This document shows positions 43,629 to 58,460 of a stretch of DNA of 64,000 bases, one piece after another. This stretch comes from Brevipalpus yothersi (Eukaryota > Arthropoda > Arachnida > Trombidiformes > Tenuipalpidae): the NCBI GenBank assembly GCA_003956705.1, contig QZCP01000150.1:1-64000 (forward strand), given 5' to 3'. The notes beneath the pieces are model-generated. The model did not search any database and was not told where the DNA came from. It saw nothing but the letters and a program-made list of their open reading frames with translations. Every line of letters begins with the position of its first letter. Position 1 is the first letter of the stretch. The position numbers and the translations under genes were made by a program.

Positions 43629-44923
43629 GAATTAGTCGAATTTTTGATAAATTAGGCGAATTAATCTCCTTTTTTCCACTCTCTTTCTTCTATCCAGCAA
43701 AACTTTGTGAGAATATATATCTTATAATGTCAACGTATTTACCTTTCTGATACCTCTCTCTCTCCCTTCTCCTATCTATCTCTTTCTCAAAATAGCTTTC
43801 ATATTCCCTTGAAAAAATGATTAGTCCAATCTATAACTCAAAACTCATCCAAAATTGGTTATTAGATTGACTTTCTTACAACGCATTAACTCGTTGACCT
43901 TTGATCTTTTGGCTTTGAACTGTTGTTACAGCTAAATAAGTGCAATTGGATCCCCATTGATGAACTGTAGTTGATGCATTTCATTAATATCAATCGATCC
44001 AACCAACATCTCTCCTTGAAAACTTGACTCAAGTCAAGATTGATAATTGAGATCACACCTTCTGGTCAAATAAAAGAGTATCAGAAAAATTTTCACATGA
44101 CAAAACAATCTAATTTTTTTCATTATCTATCAATTTTTGTCAAGATAAGATCCAAAAAATTCCCAACCATTATGTCAATCAAGTAGAATGCTTTCATATC
44201 TCAATCACTCAGCATGGTTCGTTCAGCCATGATGGTTGTTAGTGTATGCTGATCGCGGATTATTCCTTTTCGTACATTTTCACGAATCATAAATCTCTCC
44301 ACCTTCCCATACAGCGATTCGATTGAGAGAGAGAGATGATGAGAGGAGGAGAAATAGAAAAGTTAAGTCATTATCAAACAAAACTCTTCGCCAATCAATA
44401 CTTTTCTAATTAAGGAAATGCCAATTGCCGCAATCGTACAATCAGCTCCCTCAATCAAATTATCTTTCATTTATAAAAATCCATAAATTTCCATTACATG
44501 TGTGTGAGAAGAAAGTTAGCTCCCTACACATCTATCGTAACAAAATTCAAATTATTCCATCAACATCATTCCACCACACAAGTAATAGATCCCGGAAGTA
44601 GTCTCAACCATTCATATGATAGGTCAAAGATTCATGACATTTGCGGAACGAAAGATTTTTATTGCGTCAATCATGTTGTTGTTATTGTTGCTTTAAGAAC
44701 GAAGAGAAAAGCATTTTCATCATCAAAAAAGACTTTGCGCATGTTAATATTGTGTCCATGTGTTAATCATTAGTGTTGTTAAGCATGTGTTTTGAGAGCA
44801 CGTTTTTAAACACCGGCAAATGTAATTGTTTTGGAATGTGATTTTGTCTTTTCTTTCTAAGTGTGGTTGATGTGTATTAATTTAAGTTCATGATTAATCT
44901 GTGATAATATTTAACGATTCAAG
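43629..44923. other. Intergenic region between CDV3 and UTP20
   Basis: 3' flank of CDV3 (TC-rich near 43755-43795), GA patch near 44325-44340, and the 5' flank of UTP20. No gene recognised. Confidence 0.6.
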
Positions 44924-47900
44924 ATGAATGGTCCAGGTGTAAGACCGGGTAAAACTTTTACGGTAAGTTTTTGGCTTGATGTTGCAGCAATGTATGCTTG
45001 CAATGTACTGGAATGATGATGATGATGTTTTGATTTGCTTTATTTCTACAGTTTAAATCTTTCAATGATCATCTTTCTTCCATTGAAATTACTCGAACTC
45101 TGAGAAGTGATTATCCTGATGATGGTGATGGTGATCAAGATTCATTGGTAAAATCTAATTTCTACAAGACAGCCATTAGTTTCAAAGATTTCAATTTGAC
45201 GGCAGATTTTTGTAAATTGAAAAATTCTTTGGGAAGTGAAATATCATACCAATTGTTACCACAAGTTTTGAATCGTCAAGAGGTCCTATTCAATTCTGTT
45301 AATCGTGCCTTATCAAAACAAGATAGTCTAGCAATCAATGAAGCGATCGATCTTTTGGTTTCACTGGCCATCGACATCAATGAAGATTTTTATAAGTTTT
45401 TTGATACCACCTTCCGTACACTCGTGAAGCTCCTCGATTCTCAAGATGGTAAAGTGATTGAGAACGTTTTCAAGTGTTTTGCTGAATTGTTCATCATTCT
45501 GTGGCGATGTATATCCAAAGACATCGCCAAAGTTTTCCGTTTATATTCCGAACATCTATTCACTTTCAAGAGCAAAGACTACATCAGAATTTTTGCCGCA
45601 CAAAGTTTCTCCTACCTTGTACGCAAAATTCTCAAAGATTCAAACAGCAAAAAGTCCGATAAGAAGTCTAAATTAATATCTTTGATGCTCACAGAAGTTG
45701 CTGAGAATAGCAATATGGTTGTGGGTATATCAAATTTATTATTTGAAATAATCAAAGGGGTTCGCAAACAGTTCAATAGTTACGCTGAAGAATTTTTAAC
45801 TGATCTGGTTCAAGAATATGTGTCCTCACATAATCAATCCGAAAATGTCACTTCATGTTTACTGGAATCATTTGATCTGATCGCCAATCACACTGATAGG
45901 GATAACTCTAGATTAGTATGGAATTGTTTGATTCGAATAGGCCAAGAAATTTTGCAAGGACCTAATGAAAAAATTTCATCAGGAATGAAATGTCTACTCT
46001 CCCTGTTACATCGCCTCATCTCTTTCAAAAGCGGACAGCTAGTAGCTGATTCAGATAATATTGTGAATTTTATTTCATTAGCCCTCAAAAGTTGTTATCA
46101 GTTCGATGAGTGTGTTGATATTTTACATCAAATATCTGTCATATTATTGAGGAGTCCATTTTTAGATCTGAAACCAGAAAATTATCAAGATTTGGTAAAT
46201 GCTTGCCTTGGACACGATATCTCGCACAAAAGAGTTTTCATTTTCGCAAGGGAACTATTTTCTCATCGTCTCTTTGAAACATGCTTCCGTCCTGTTCTTC
46301 TAAAAAGATGCCACACCATCTTGATCAGTGCTACTTCCAAAGATTCAATCATGGAAACCGTGAGCATTCTCTACGATATGGTTATCTATCGTAAACCAGT
46401 ACCTATTCTTCAAACATTGGCTCCTTTTGAGTCTTATTCTCTGGATCTCAATGATGGATCAAACGGTGAACAAGATAGGCGCTTTTTGAACCCCATGATT
46501 CAATTTTTGACTGACTTTGACATGGACTCTCTCCCAACAATCCGTCAAGTAGTGAACATACTGCCTCACATTCAAATGAGCCCCGAAGAATTCAACATTG
46601 CCGTGGACTTTCGAAAAGTTCTCAATCGAGTGATGGAGAATATTGCAAACCCAGATTGTGCTGAAAAGCTCAAAGAAGAGCAAATCGAATGTTTACAAAT
46701 AATTTTCGCTGAAGTTATCTATTACTTTGGTTCATTGAAGTCAGAAGATCTTCTGGATGAATTGAAGCTAGATATTTTTCCAAATCTTTTCAAGTAAGTA
46801 ACTCAGGAATAACGATGAAATACAGATTCATCCCAAATTTAATTCTTATTTACAATTTTAATCCCTAGATCTTGTTCAATGAATCCTATCATTCTTCAAG
46901 CATTTTTCTTCTACCTCCAATTTGTTTCGGAACGATCATCAGCCTCTCTCTACGAAATTAATCGTCAATTCTATGAGCAGATATATTTTCAATTCTTACA
47001 AGACTGTTTGAGACATCCAAAGCATCAAGTGAGGCTTCTTGCCTTGCTATGCATCAACATTTTTGATCCACCTATGCAGCCTAGTGAGAGTGGTCGTCCT
47101 CAAAAATCCGTATTTTCGATATGCCTTGAAGCTGAGCTTGTGGAAATTTCAATTGACAACTATAGAGAAAAGCTACGACTTCTCAATCAACTCGATCCAA
47201 ACTTAGTGGACCAGTCAATACCTCTCCCATCTCTTGATGGTTCAAATTACAATCAAGCTCCTGTGCATTTTCTGATAGGAAACTTATTCTATAACTTCAA
47301 GCTACTCTGGGAACCTGTTACAAAGCTCCTTGAATCGCATGGTAGGGCAACCAAAGATCGAAAAAGTTTTTGGAATGTATTCTCCAAACATATGAAGGAA
47401 ATATCGCCTCAAGCCAAGAGCTTGACTACAAGTTCTAACGAATCAGCATTATTATGGCCAGAAATGAAAAAATCGAACGAGCCCAATCCTCGAACTGACT
47501 ATTACAATCATCGAATTTTGATTCTCCAAAGTATCAAGTCCCTGGTTGACGTTGTTGGACCGCTAGCCCAAGAGTTGGTCGATTGGTTTCTTGATTTTGC
47601 TCAAGAGGAAGCTGTTAGAGCAATGAATTTTTTAACCATCGGAGCTCATGAAGATATCTCAGTCTCAAATCAAAAAGAGGAGGAAGAAATTGAGACTGAA
47701 GAAATGGAGGATGAAACAGAGGAGGTTGAAAACAAATCACCACAGTCGAAAATCATATGGGACACTTTCAGAGCTTATCTAGACATTCTCTCTCGCATAC
47801 GAGCTCCAAAAAAATATGATAAGGAGGACAAGCTCCATCAAATATATTGTTCCTTACTTCAACACAAGTCCTCAGCAATTCAGAAGCTTGCTTTGGATTG

Positions 47901-50900
47901 TCTACTAGCCTATGATAAGAAGCTAGCAACTTATAAGGAACATCTGTATAATTTATTGGATGATTCTCAATTCAAAACCGAAATACTCTCCTTTTCATCG
48001 AATGATCCTGAAAAAATGGCAGTGCAGCCAGGTGATAGATCTCTGGTGATGCCCTATTTGATGAGAATCCTCTATGGAAAGCTCCTATCAAAAACAGGAA
48101 CCAAAACTGCTGGTAAAGCTAATGCTGATGTTAGACGCTCCATCATTTTTCGTTTTCTAGCCTCTTGCTCTGGAGATGAGATTACTCTATTTGTAGAGCT
48201 TGCATTCTCAGATCTCATACTATTCATGAGAATGGAGTATTCACAAATCATTCCAGAATTCGAAAAGATGTCGATCAAAGAATGTCTTTCCCTACCAAGG
48301 GTTCAAAGTTTTATGAAAACGCTCGATTCGATGTTGGTTCATTTTGGTAATATTGCTTCCAATCTGTTGCCATGCTTCGTGAAACTACTTCTCATCATCT
48401 CATCATTCGTCAAAGTACTTCTCGCTAAGCGAGATGAGCTCAATACAATGGCAATAAGTCGCTTGAAGACGCTCCGATCTGAGTGTTTCAAGCTCACCGA
48501 AAAGTTCTTCAACGTCTTTGAACATTATTCGTTCAGCTGCGATGAGATTGACCATCTATTCATCACACTCATCGATCCAATGACTCATAAACTAGATAGT
48601 GAAAGCTTACAAGGACCCTCTCCAGTTCTCAGGCTTCTCTATACTTGGTCTCAAAATCCTCGATATTTCATCCTACTTGTAAAAAAATCTAGTCTGTCTG
48701 ATGAATCGATTTCAACACCACTCTCCAGCCTCATTCGTCTCTATCAGAACCCTCAAGCATCCCAACAAGTGGTCCAATATATAACTTCTCTCTTGGCGAA
48801 CCTTGTTTCATCAGAAAATTGTTCCTCAGAGCCAATCAATGATCCAGATGTGCAACCTTCCAAGCCACTCCTAAAAATTCATGGACTCATATCTGATAAT
48901 CTGTATGATGAGTACACTAAAGGTGTTGTCGGAAGCTTCAGAGATCCTCTCGCATTAGATAGTGATGAAAGAGTTAATTTCGGTACCACCATCCTGCTAC
49001 CACACGTCAGTCCCATCCTTGGTCGATTGCAACAAAGTATCGAAAATCGTCTGAAAAATAAGGGAGCAAAGAAGCAGACCATAATATCGGAGAATGAGTC
49101 AGTAATTATCTCTCATATAAGTAGTCAGATTGAAGAGCCGAAAGATCGCCTCAAGCTTGCTGATTTACTGATCAAGTGCATCAGGTTTAGTATGTATCAA
49201 GATGATGAGCTTTGCAAAATACTTAGCTCAATCAATAGTCTGATTGCCAAGTCAAAAGAGGGAAAGAATTGTGCAGACTTTTTCCGAATACTTGGACCAC
49301 TCTTTGGTAAAATTCAGCACAGAACAGCACGTTTAGCTCTTTGCGATATTCTTACAACTATCGCTCGAATTGAGCCGAAATATAGTACCCACGAGCAACT
49401 CATTCGACAAATCAACGCATATGATCCACGAATGCCTGAAGAGCCGAATTATATTGAGCGAGGAGATGGTTTTATTTCTGCCAAAAAGCTCATTGAAGAA
49501 GAAAAAAATCTATCTAAGCAATTCATTGATTTGCTTGAGCTTTTGGTTCACAATTGTTGCTTCTTCATCAGAACAACTGATGATATTGGCTTACGAGAAA
49601 TGTCTTCATCATGTTTGAAAGACATAATCATGAGACTCAGTATCTCGGATGCTCGTATCTTCAAGAGCGTCGTCATCGATCTTATTTTTCTGGAAAATGT
49701 CAAACATGGACTCGTTGAGCCAAACGAAAGAGCCCGGCATGAATTTATAACAGTGTTAACTTATCTAGTCCAATATGGGAAAGATAAAAGCAACCTTCTC
49801 AAGCAACTCTCTCAACTTTCAAATCAAGACAACTCAGATCGTGACTTCTGGGTCAATATAACTCATATACAAATTCCACGAAGAATTGGTGCTCTAGAAG
49901 GATTATCGAAAAATCAACAACTCTTATGTGGATTCACTCCTCAGCTATTGCAAGATTTTTTGCTCCCAATTGCCAGTCAATTCATCATCGATCTTCGACC
50001 AACCCAATACAGGGCATCGATCGACAAGGCGGTCAATCTCATCGGTTCAATATCAAGAAATTTGCCTTGGTCACATTACGAGAAGCTTCTTCGTTCCTAT
50101 TTGAAGAAAACTGTTGTTGAAACTGAGAATCATAAAACTAATGTGAGAATTTTGTGCAGTATACTCAACAATTTCAACTTTGACCTGAAGAACTCAACAA
50201 GAAAAAATGGTGACTCCAAGATTCGCTTGGACTGTATATCTGGCGGTACCTCGTTTCAACCAAAAATTATGGACCCTGTATCAGCCTCACGTATTCATGA
50301 ATGTATAGTGAGTGATATTCTACCTAAACTTCACAGTTGTCTCCATAAACTTTCGTATTCTGACTATGAGTATGACATCATTCGAGGTGAGTTCAATCCT
50401 GAGGATCAAATTCATCGAATTCCCATGGCCACTGCAATGGTTAAACTTCTCTTCTCAATTCCAATGAGCCGACAAGATTTGGATAGTAGCATTCGAAAAA
50501 TTTTCCTACGTCTTGGCCATTTCCTAAAATCTCGCATGGATAGTATCAGAGAAACTTCTAGACAAACATTGTGCAAAATAATGGCAATTATTGGGCCTAA
50601 ATATCTTATGGCCCTGATTGAAGAGCTTAGACCAATATTGAACAGAGGATTCCGTTTACATGTTCTCACCTTCACTTTGTATATCATCGTGGAGCATATC
50701 AGTGGTACAATGAAAAGTGGAGATCTTGATCAATCAGCATCATCATTGATCGATATTTATCATCAAGAACTGTTCACCGATTCTGCTAAAGAAAAGAAAA
50801 TCGCCAAAATAACAAACAAGTGTAAGGAGGCGAAAACAATGAAAAGCTTTGCAATATATCGTTTTTTGGGTAAATTTATTTCCAATCAAACTCTCATCAA

Positions 50901-53283
50901 GTCAATCATTCCTCTGAAACACATCCTGGATGGTGCTTCAACTCCAAAAGTAATGAAAAAAGTGTCAATTTGTATGCAAAAATTTTTCCTCGGCCTTATT
51001 GATAACGATGGACTCACTCACAAGGACCTTTTGAAGTTTATTCTTGATGTTCTTGAGGACAAAATTCCTCTACTCAAAGCTTCTAAAGCAAAAAATTCCA
51101 AGAAAGAGAAAATCAAGCGTAACAAAGATTGTCGTTTATTTGAGCCTGAAAAGAAGCGGAAAAGAGCTCCCAAGTCTAATCCCATTTCGAATGTGTTCAT
51201 TTTATTCGAAAATTGTCTCAAACTTCTTTTGTCCATGTTCAAGAAAGGTCGTATAACTAAAGATTCTGATGGTGACCAAATTTTGGATAAATTTGTTCCC
51301 ATATTGATCAATTCTCTACAGTCAAAGCATGCCAAAGTGAGTGCTACTGCTATCAGGTGTATCAATCAGATTGTGTTAAAGTTTCCCCATCTTGAAGAGT
51401 TTTTGAAACAAAGTGATATTATAAAAGTTAATCTCATGCTTCTTTTGAGCGAATTCATTGGACATGGTTCGAATACGAGTGAAAGCTTTGAGCTGATAAC
51501 AATGTGCTTCAAGTGTCTCAGTGCAATGATTAAGTTCATCGACAAAATAACACTTACCAAGGATCAGCTTGAAGAGCTACTCCTATATGTGGATAGTGAT
51601 ATGACTGATCGAAATCGACAATCGACCGCTTTCTCAATACTCAAAGCAATCATAGGTAAGAAGATGGAATCGCCACTTCTCAAAGACATAATGCAAAAGT
51701 TGACCTTAATTATGCTCCAATCTGACAATGATCATGTTCGACATGAATGTCGTCTCATATGGGCCAGATATTTGCTCAACTTTCCGCTTGCATCTCAATT
51801 TGCAAATCACGTCCAATTTTTCACTCGTCAACTTGAATATCCACGTGAAATTGGAAGACTTGCTGTACTCAATTTGATATTGACACTGATCAAGTATCAA
51901 AATATTGGCCAAATATCTGACAATGCAGCCACATTTTTCATTGCTCTTGCCTCTCTCATGATCAATGATGAGTCCATCAAGTGTCGTGAAACAGCATCTC
52001 TTGTGATCAAGAGACTTCTTTCACGTATATCGAAGAAAGCTCGCGATTCTTTGTTCTCTGATCTAACTAAACCATGGTTTGTGGAGCGTAATCAGCTTCA
52101 TCAACGTTTGGCTACTCAACTTTTTGGACTTTTTGTGGTCTCTGAAGGCAAAGATTTTGAGGCAAGACTACCAGAAATTTTACCATTACTTCAACAGAAA
52201 CTAGATCCTCTCAGATTTTCTGATAATGTGGAACAAGAAGAACAAAAGCGTAACAAAGATCATCTTCTCTTTCAACTCCTCAATTTTCTCTTGAAAATCA
52301 TCGAAACATTACCTGCAACAGTTATCAACATCAAGTATCAAGAATCATACAGTGTTATTCTTTCCTACGTTGAGCAACATTACTTAATCTATTCACATCT
52401 TTGGGTTCGTATTATGAGCATCAAAATTGTGAGCACTATTTTCTCCTCCGTATATTCGTCAGATCTTGTAGTGAAGTCTCTCGTTCACGAGAGAACGGAA
52501 GATGAGAACGAATCTTATTTGTTGAGAAATACTCGTAGAAGATTATGGGAACTTTGTAAGAAACATTGTTCACTTTTTCCGATGATCTATGAATCATCAG
52601 AAATTCGTGATCTCTTGGTACAAAATCTAGTCCACATAGGTAAAATTTACATGGCCATGCCTGATGATTCGACATCATGTAGTATCGAAAATGGAGAAGA
52701 AGCTATTGAAGTGAATGGTACCGATAAGAGTAGAGAGAAGATTAATATCAATTGGTTAATTCGTCGTATGCTTCATGAAATTAAGAATGAGATACAAAAA
52801 TCACCTAATAGTCTGGAAGCTCGTATTTTGGTTCTAGAATGGTTGGAAAAAATTTTCGAATTCAACAAGAGTGACAAAAAGCACCAGAAAAAATTGAAAG
52901 CAGTAATCGAAAAGAATCTAGAAAAACTTCTCGGCGTTTTATGCCATGAAATCACTAGTAAAAAGAGAAAAGATGCTGAACGTGCCTCATCAGATGATCC
53001 GAGGACCCTTCTGTTCACCAAGAGTGAAGAATTATTCAATGAAATTAAATTATTTGTTGGTAAGGAATCTTTCTCAACGATTTTAGCTCAGGTTACCATG
53101 AAGCACAATCAGAAGAGAAATATGCGAAAAGCTGTGAGAGCTGCAGAGATGATCAACAATCCAGTAAAAGCTCTCAAACGAAAAGCCAAGAAGCATCATG
53201 CTTGGAATGAGACGAAAAAAAGAAGAAAGATTGAAGGAACCGATAAGAGAGGAAGAAAGAGAGCTCGTATGAATTATGATTGA
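44924..53283 (+). CDS. UTP20: UTP20 (DRIM), giant HEAT-repeat small-subunit processome component
   Basis: Three exons join in frame: 44924-44962, 45052-46793, 46869-53283, giving 2731 residues (human 2785). UTP20 is a nucleolar alpha-solenoid scaffold that wraps the 90S pre-ribosome and is needed for 18S rRNA maturation. The N-terminal pattern matches the family: FAAQSFSYLVRKI, NLLFEIIKGVRKQFNSY. Repeated helical pairs fill most of the length, interrupted by an acidic loop (EEEEIETEEMEDETEEVE) around residue 860. The DRIM region contains DCISGGTSFQPKIMDPV and HRIPMATAMVKLLFSIP. The C terminus is strongly basic with likely nuclear/nucleolar signals (KALKRKAKKHHAWNETKKRR, then KRGRKRARMNYD). 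The coding exon 1 holds only 13 codons. AATAAA at 53543-53548 is the likely poly(A) signal. Confidence 0.95.
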
Positions 53284-53696
53284 CTTAATTGAATTCTTTA
53301 ATTCGAATAGAATATCATTGTTTTGTAATTGACTTTCTTTGAACAAAATCTTTTGAGAAATCTTCTCGAATACACTCGAGAGATTGAATCTGTATCTTTT
53401 TTGTATGATAAAAAAAAATCCAGCTTGACATTCCTTGTAATTATGTTCATTATCGGCTCACAGCACCATTCGTGTCGTAAATCCATCAACTTAAAAGGTT
53501 CTTTGGAATTCTTAAAGAATGATTAAGATTGCATTTTCTTTCAATAAAGATGTTAAAAATATTAGCATTGATTAGAGCATGTACCTTGAATAACACAGTA
53601 GAAGAGATTAGACTGAAAGTAATCAGTTGATTTTAAGAGGAAAACTGGAAGGAAGAGAGAGAGAGAAAAAAAGAAAGAGCAAAGGAATAGTCTCTC
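53284..53696. other. Convergent 3' flanks of UTP20 and alpha-arrestin
   Basis: Contains the UTP20 poly(A) signal at 53543-53548 and a GA-rich patch at 53655-53685. No gene. Confidence 0.65.
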
Positions 53697-56600
53697 TTAT
53701 GGTCTAGAGACTGGTAAAGTAGATGGATAATAAGTTCCTTTGTGTCTAGAAAGTGTTCCATCCTTGTTACGCAACGGATAAGTCGCTAGCATGATTGGCA
53801 ATTGAAGTTTAATCGCTTTGGTGCCTTTGCCTTCCACGGTAAACTGTGAATAGAGGAAGAATAAGAACAGGAAAAAAAAATGAATCACTTCTATGATCAT
53901 ACACATGCATCATACATCATACACAACAGCAAAACAATACTGTTGTTAATAGCTTAACAGTCATCGAATCAATGTCAAAATGTTTTCGTTACTTTTTTAA
54001 CACGTTTGTCATAAGAATCAGAACTTTTTTCTCTCTCTCTCTATTTTCCTTTTTCCTACGTTTCACAGATTTCGTTACGTTAAGCCTCTTAAGTCAAGTG
54101 TGAGAAACAAGAGAAAGTAACACTTATTCCAAAAATTTTTCAAATGAATGTATCAACATATCACCAAAATTGTTTGGCTGTCATAAGGTGACCAAACCTT
54201 TGACAATAGCCTGCCAAGAGGCTTGTAAAATCAAATATTCATCCACTTTCACTTGTTGCTTGTTTGACTTGTTGTTGGAAAATGTTTCAAGATGTATGAG
54301 CAACAATCAAACTCACTAATCCATTCAGTTAAATATGCATATCATGGTATTATGAAGATTGTGAAACAAAAACTTACTGTGACTGCATATTGAATCTTGA
54401 TTAGGTGACAACCTCGAAGATTTGTGGGTGGTAATGGTGGAATGTACAATAATTCACCTCGCCATTGATCGGAAGCCTTAGATATTATTTTGCCTCTCTC
54501 TATTGAAGCCAATTCACGAGATTCCGAATGGACAAGTTTATTCTTGGCAGAATATTGAATCGTCTGTTCAGAGAGAGAACAAAAGGAAAACAATCATTAT
54601 GATGCTAATATATTCAGGTTACAATTGATCAAATGTGTTATCGATCAAATTTTGGATTGTTGTTGTATACAATTTATCTAGGTCAATCACTAACCTCAGT
54701 CAAAGCTGCTCTGGTTCGTTTTATGGTCACTTTACTATCATTTTGAATGTGAGCATAAATTTTGATACTTTCACCGGACACATAGCCACCTCGATCCAAT
54801 CGAACACGAACACTGACTTTACCACGATCAATACAATTGATTCCAATTTTTCCTTCCGCTTCAGTGTGGAATGGTTGCTAATGATGGGAATACAGGAAAA
54901 AAAGCCCGCCAAAATATGTTAGAGAAGAATTTTTTTTCACTACCACCAATGTATACATGATTGTGTGAAATCAAAATCATGTTTGATTAGCCATTTACAC
55001 TTACCGTGAGAAGAGTTGGTTCTAAGTTGAGATCAATTGGATTCATGACAATGAAAACTTGCTGATTCTTGTGGAATACATTGTTCGGATCTTTGAGGAC
55101 GGCTTTACAGTAATATTGAACCCAACCATGTTTACCCAAAAAAGTGGACGGAAGACCCAAGGGTAGACCTAATTTGAATGGAAAAGTGTGTACACCAGGC
55201 GATAGAACCAAAATTCTACCCCCAGAACTACCATTCACGGTGCTACCAATATCTGTTCCGGAAGAATCAAGAATGAGAGAGAAAATTATGAGATTTTTTC
55301 TCATCTAATTGTTATTTGTGACCTTATGGTTCAGAGTATAGAGTATAGGATAGTTTAAGCTCCCTAAGATCCAAAATTTAGATTAGATTGCTTATCATTC
55401 AGGATGACTAGGAGTCAGAATTTTGTCATCTAGAGAGATCAAATTCGTTTCAAATTTGATTGATTTTTTTGCTTAGTGATAGAGAAGGAAGAAAAGAGAG
55501 CAACAGTATGCCAGATGTATTCCATCGTGTGTGTATGTGTATATTTTCTAATCGAAAATTGATAGGATCATTGGATGGATTATTATTGTTCCCTGTCTAC
55601 ATGGATTAAAGGAAAAACTTGACAGGCAATGAGGAAGCATACCAGGTGAATGAGAAGTCATTCGATTAGGGAAATTAAACATTCAGAAAAGTAGGATGAA
55701 AGACAAATTCTATGGTCGTAAATAGGAAACGAGGAGAGGGAATAAAATCTATCATCATTCGTTACTACAGTATGTAGAGAGACATGTTCGGTAAGATCAA
55801 GACCTATCAAGGAAGGAAGAGAAAGAGATGAGAATGAAGGCTAGAAGATGCTCGTAAAAATAAAGTCCTGATAAGACTGTTTGATGAGATCCTTGACTCT
55901 TTCGTAAACTAATCTGAGTGAATATTTCAAACTCTAATCAACTACTTGTATCATGAGAAGACAGGGAAAAAGCTTTCTCTCAATTTATTCATAAATATTG
56001 GATCTACTGGATCATACAATATCTAATCGAAAAGAAGAACATGAAGAAGATGAAGAAGAGGAGAAAAAGAAGAAGAATTCTCATAAAATTGTGATCATGT
56101 TCCTATCATCATCAACTAATTGCACCGAATCAATGAACTTTCGGCCAATTATGAGCTAAAATTTAAGAGCTGTACGTGTTCTAAATATTTCTCTTTTTCT
56201 CTCTCTCTCTTGCTTTTTTACTCGATTCTTACGAATAGCCACAAAGTATCAACTGGCTTGATGATGAAGATTTAACCAGTGATCAAATGTGGCTCATTGA
56301 GTAATCCCTATTGATGATGGTAATGATGGCCGTAAGATTGATGGCAAATGAAGTAATCTTATCGCATTCTATCGTGATGATGATCCCATCAAATGATTGC
56401 TGAGAGAACAGGAATTCAAAGTTATCTCTTGCCGCGGATATTTTCAGAGTCTGGAATGGTCAAAATCGTGGTTCAACTGAGAAAAAATTTGAGGAAGTCA
56501 ATTGATAGTGCTAGAAAGTATCATTGGATTACCGATCAACTTAGCTGAGTGCATGAGTAGCATTTAAATTAAGTTATCATCTTTCAATTTCGACTCATTC

Positions 56601-58427
56601 ATTGAGCAAAAATGAAAGAACGATAATAGTGTAGATAATGATCCGAAGACCATCAATACACTGACAAATAGGTGAGAATATGTAGTAGAGAGAATTTTTA
56701 TCACTTATTCTTCTTCCATTCATAACTCCTACCAATATCATTCAGACAAGAGTACCATTCAGCGACAAAACTTTTCCTACATGCAGCATTCAGTATTCCG
56801 TGGGATGTCCTCTTCTCGCACAGCATCCAAACAAGATGAAAATTTCTCAAATTTCAGGGACATCCTCTTCTCAGCCATTCGACATGTAAGTATGACGATT
56901 TCCAACTACTACTGAATAACATCAATACAGATCGAGATAGGAGACAATAAACATTCCATTATTGAACTTAATAACTTTTTTCTTCATATATGTGTATGGA
57001 GATGAATACCAGATTGGTAGGGAATCAGTTTTCCTCTTCACTTCTCTAACACTATTGGAATGCACACTCGAGGCTATAAGGTTGTATAAATTGTAGTAAG
57101 GTTGATGATAGTGTTCATCATTAATTAGCGTGTGTGTGGATGTAGATGTGGCGGTGGATTTAATTTTTTTCCGTGGGTTTATGTTGAAAAAGCTGAATAT
57201 AAGTTGGCCGCAAGGACGTTAGAGAGGAGGACGACGAAGAATCTGCCTAATCGTCGGTTTACTGGTGATGATGATCAAGCAACGATTCGTTTGGGCAAAA
57301 AAATACCATATCAAAAGTGGAAATGAAGGATTTCACACTTCATTTTCATCGTGTGATACCTTTTTACTCGAATTTGGAATCAAAATTCTCTCTCTCTCAC
57401 TCTTCCCATAATCATCATTTCAAATCTTCATCATGCATAGTTGTGTATTATCACAGCAAAATCATACCATTAGCTGAGAAGATTGGTGTCTGTAAAATGA
57501 AACTTTTACCATACCACGAGTTATGTGTAATCGGCTATCTCATTGGAATTCGAATTAAATTGGTGTGATGTCGTTATCGAATGCCTGTTACTTGATACTC
57601 ATCTTGATGATTGCTCGTTTTAAAGAAAACTCGATATTCAGAATGCAAAAATACCATAGTATAATCATTCACATCCTGTAACAGTCTCTCAGATTACCTT
57701 CCGGTGTGTGTGTGTGATTTATCATCAATTGTTACATGCTGTGATTGTTTGGATGTTTGGATGTTTTGAGACAGATTATTCTCTCATTCTCACACTAATA
57801 TCATCAAACATCAGTTTAAGTAAACGTAAACGACATGATGCAATTCCGACTCCTGTATAAACAAATAAGATACCAAAATTTTTTTCTCTCTAGATAAAGA
57901 GTTAAATAATTAGTAGTGAGAACTTTTCTTCTTGTTTCATCCTCTTTCTTTCTCTTTCTCATAAGATTTTACGGGCCTAAGTTGTGTAACTTCTTCTCTC
58001 CCTCCTTTCGGTCTATCTAGATAAGAAGTTGCCGGAAGCGAATGAGATAAATTAATCAGACAATCACCCAGGAAAGTTAGGATAATCCATTGAAAGAGAG
58101 AGAAGAGTACATGAGAAAAAATTGATGATTTGAAGGTGATAAATAATCGAAGAATATAGTAGATGAAAGATGTTAGATGAGAGAAAGAGAAAGAATGATG
58201 TGTTCCGGGTCAGGGCTATCCTGAATTGTTGATTAGGATGATCAGAATGGGAAAGATGATAAATAACGGCTATGATTGTGGGCGGAATGTTATTGTGAGC
58301 TTGACTGAGTGTTATAAGGTATGTGGAGGAGGAAGAAAATAAGTTCATGTCTAACTTGGCCTTCTTGATTGATGACCAGTTACAGATCAGATGTTTTCTT
58401 GATAATAAAAAAGAATACATATGCAAC

Positions 58428-58460
<33 letters not shown>

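Noticed and set aside
57132..57326. Frame ending ...RLGKK...KWK as a possible amidated neuropeptide precursor inside the alpha-arrestin intron
   Set aside because: No Met-led signal peptide, a single weak Gly-Lys-Lys site and no repeat of a peptide unit.
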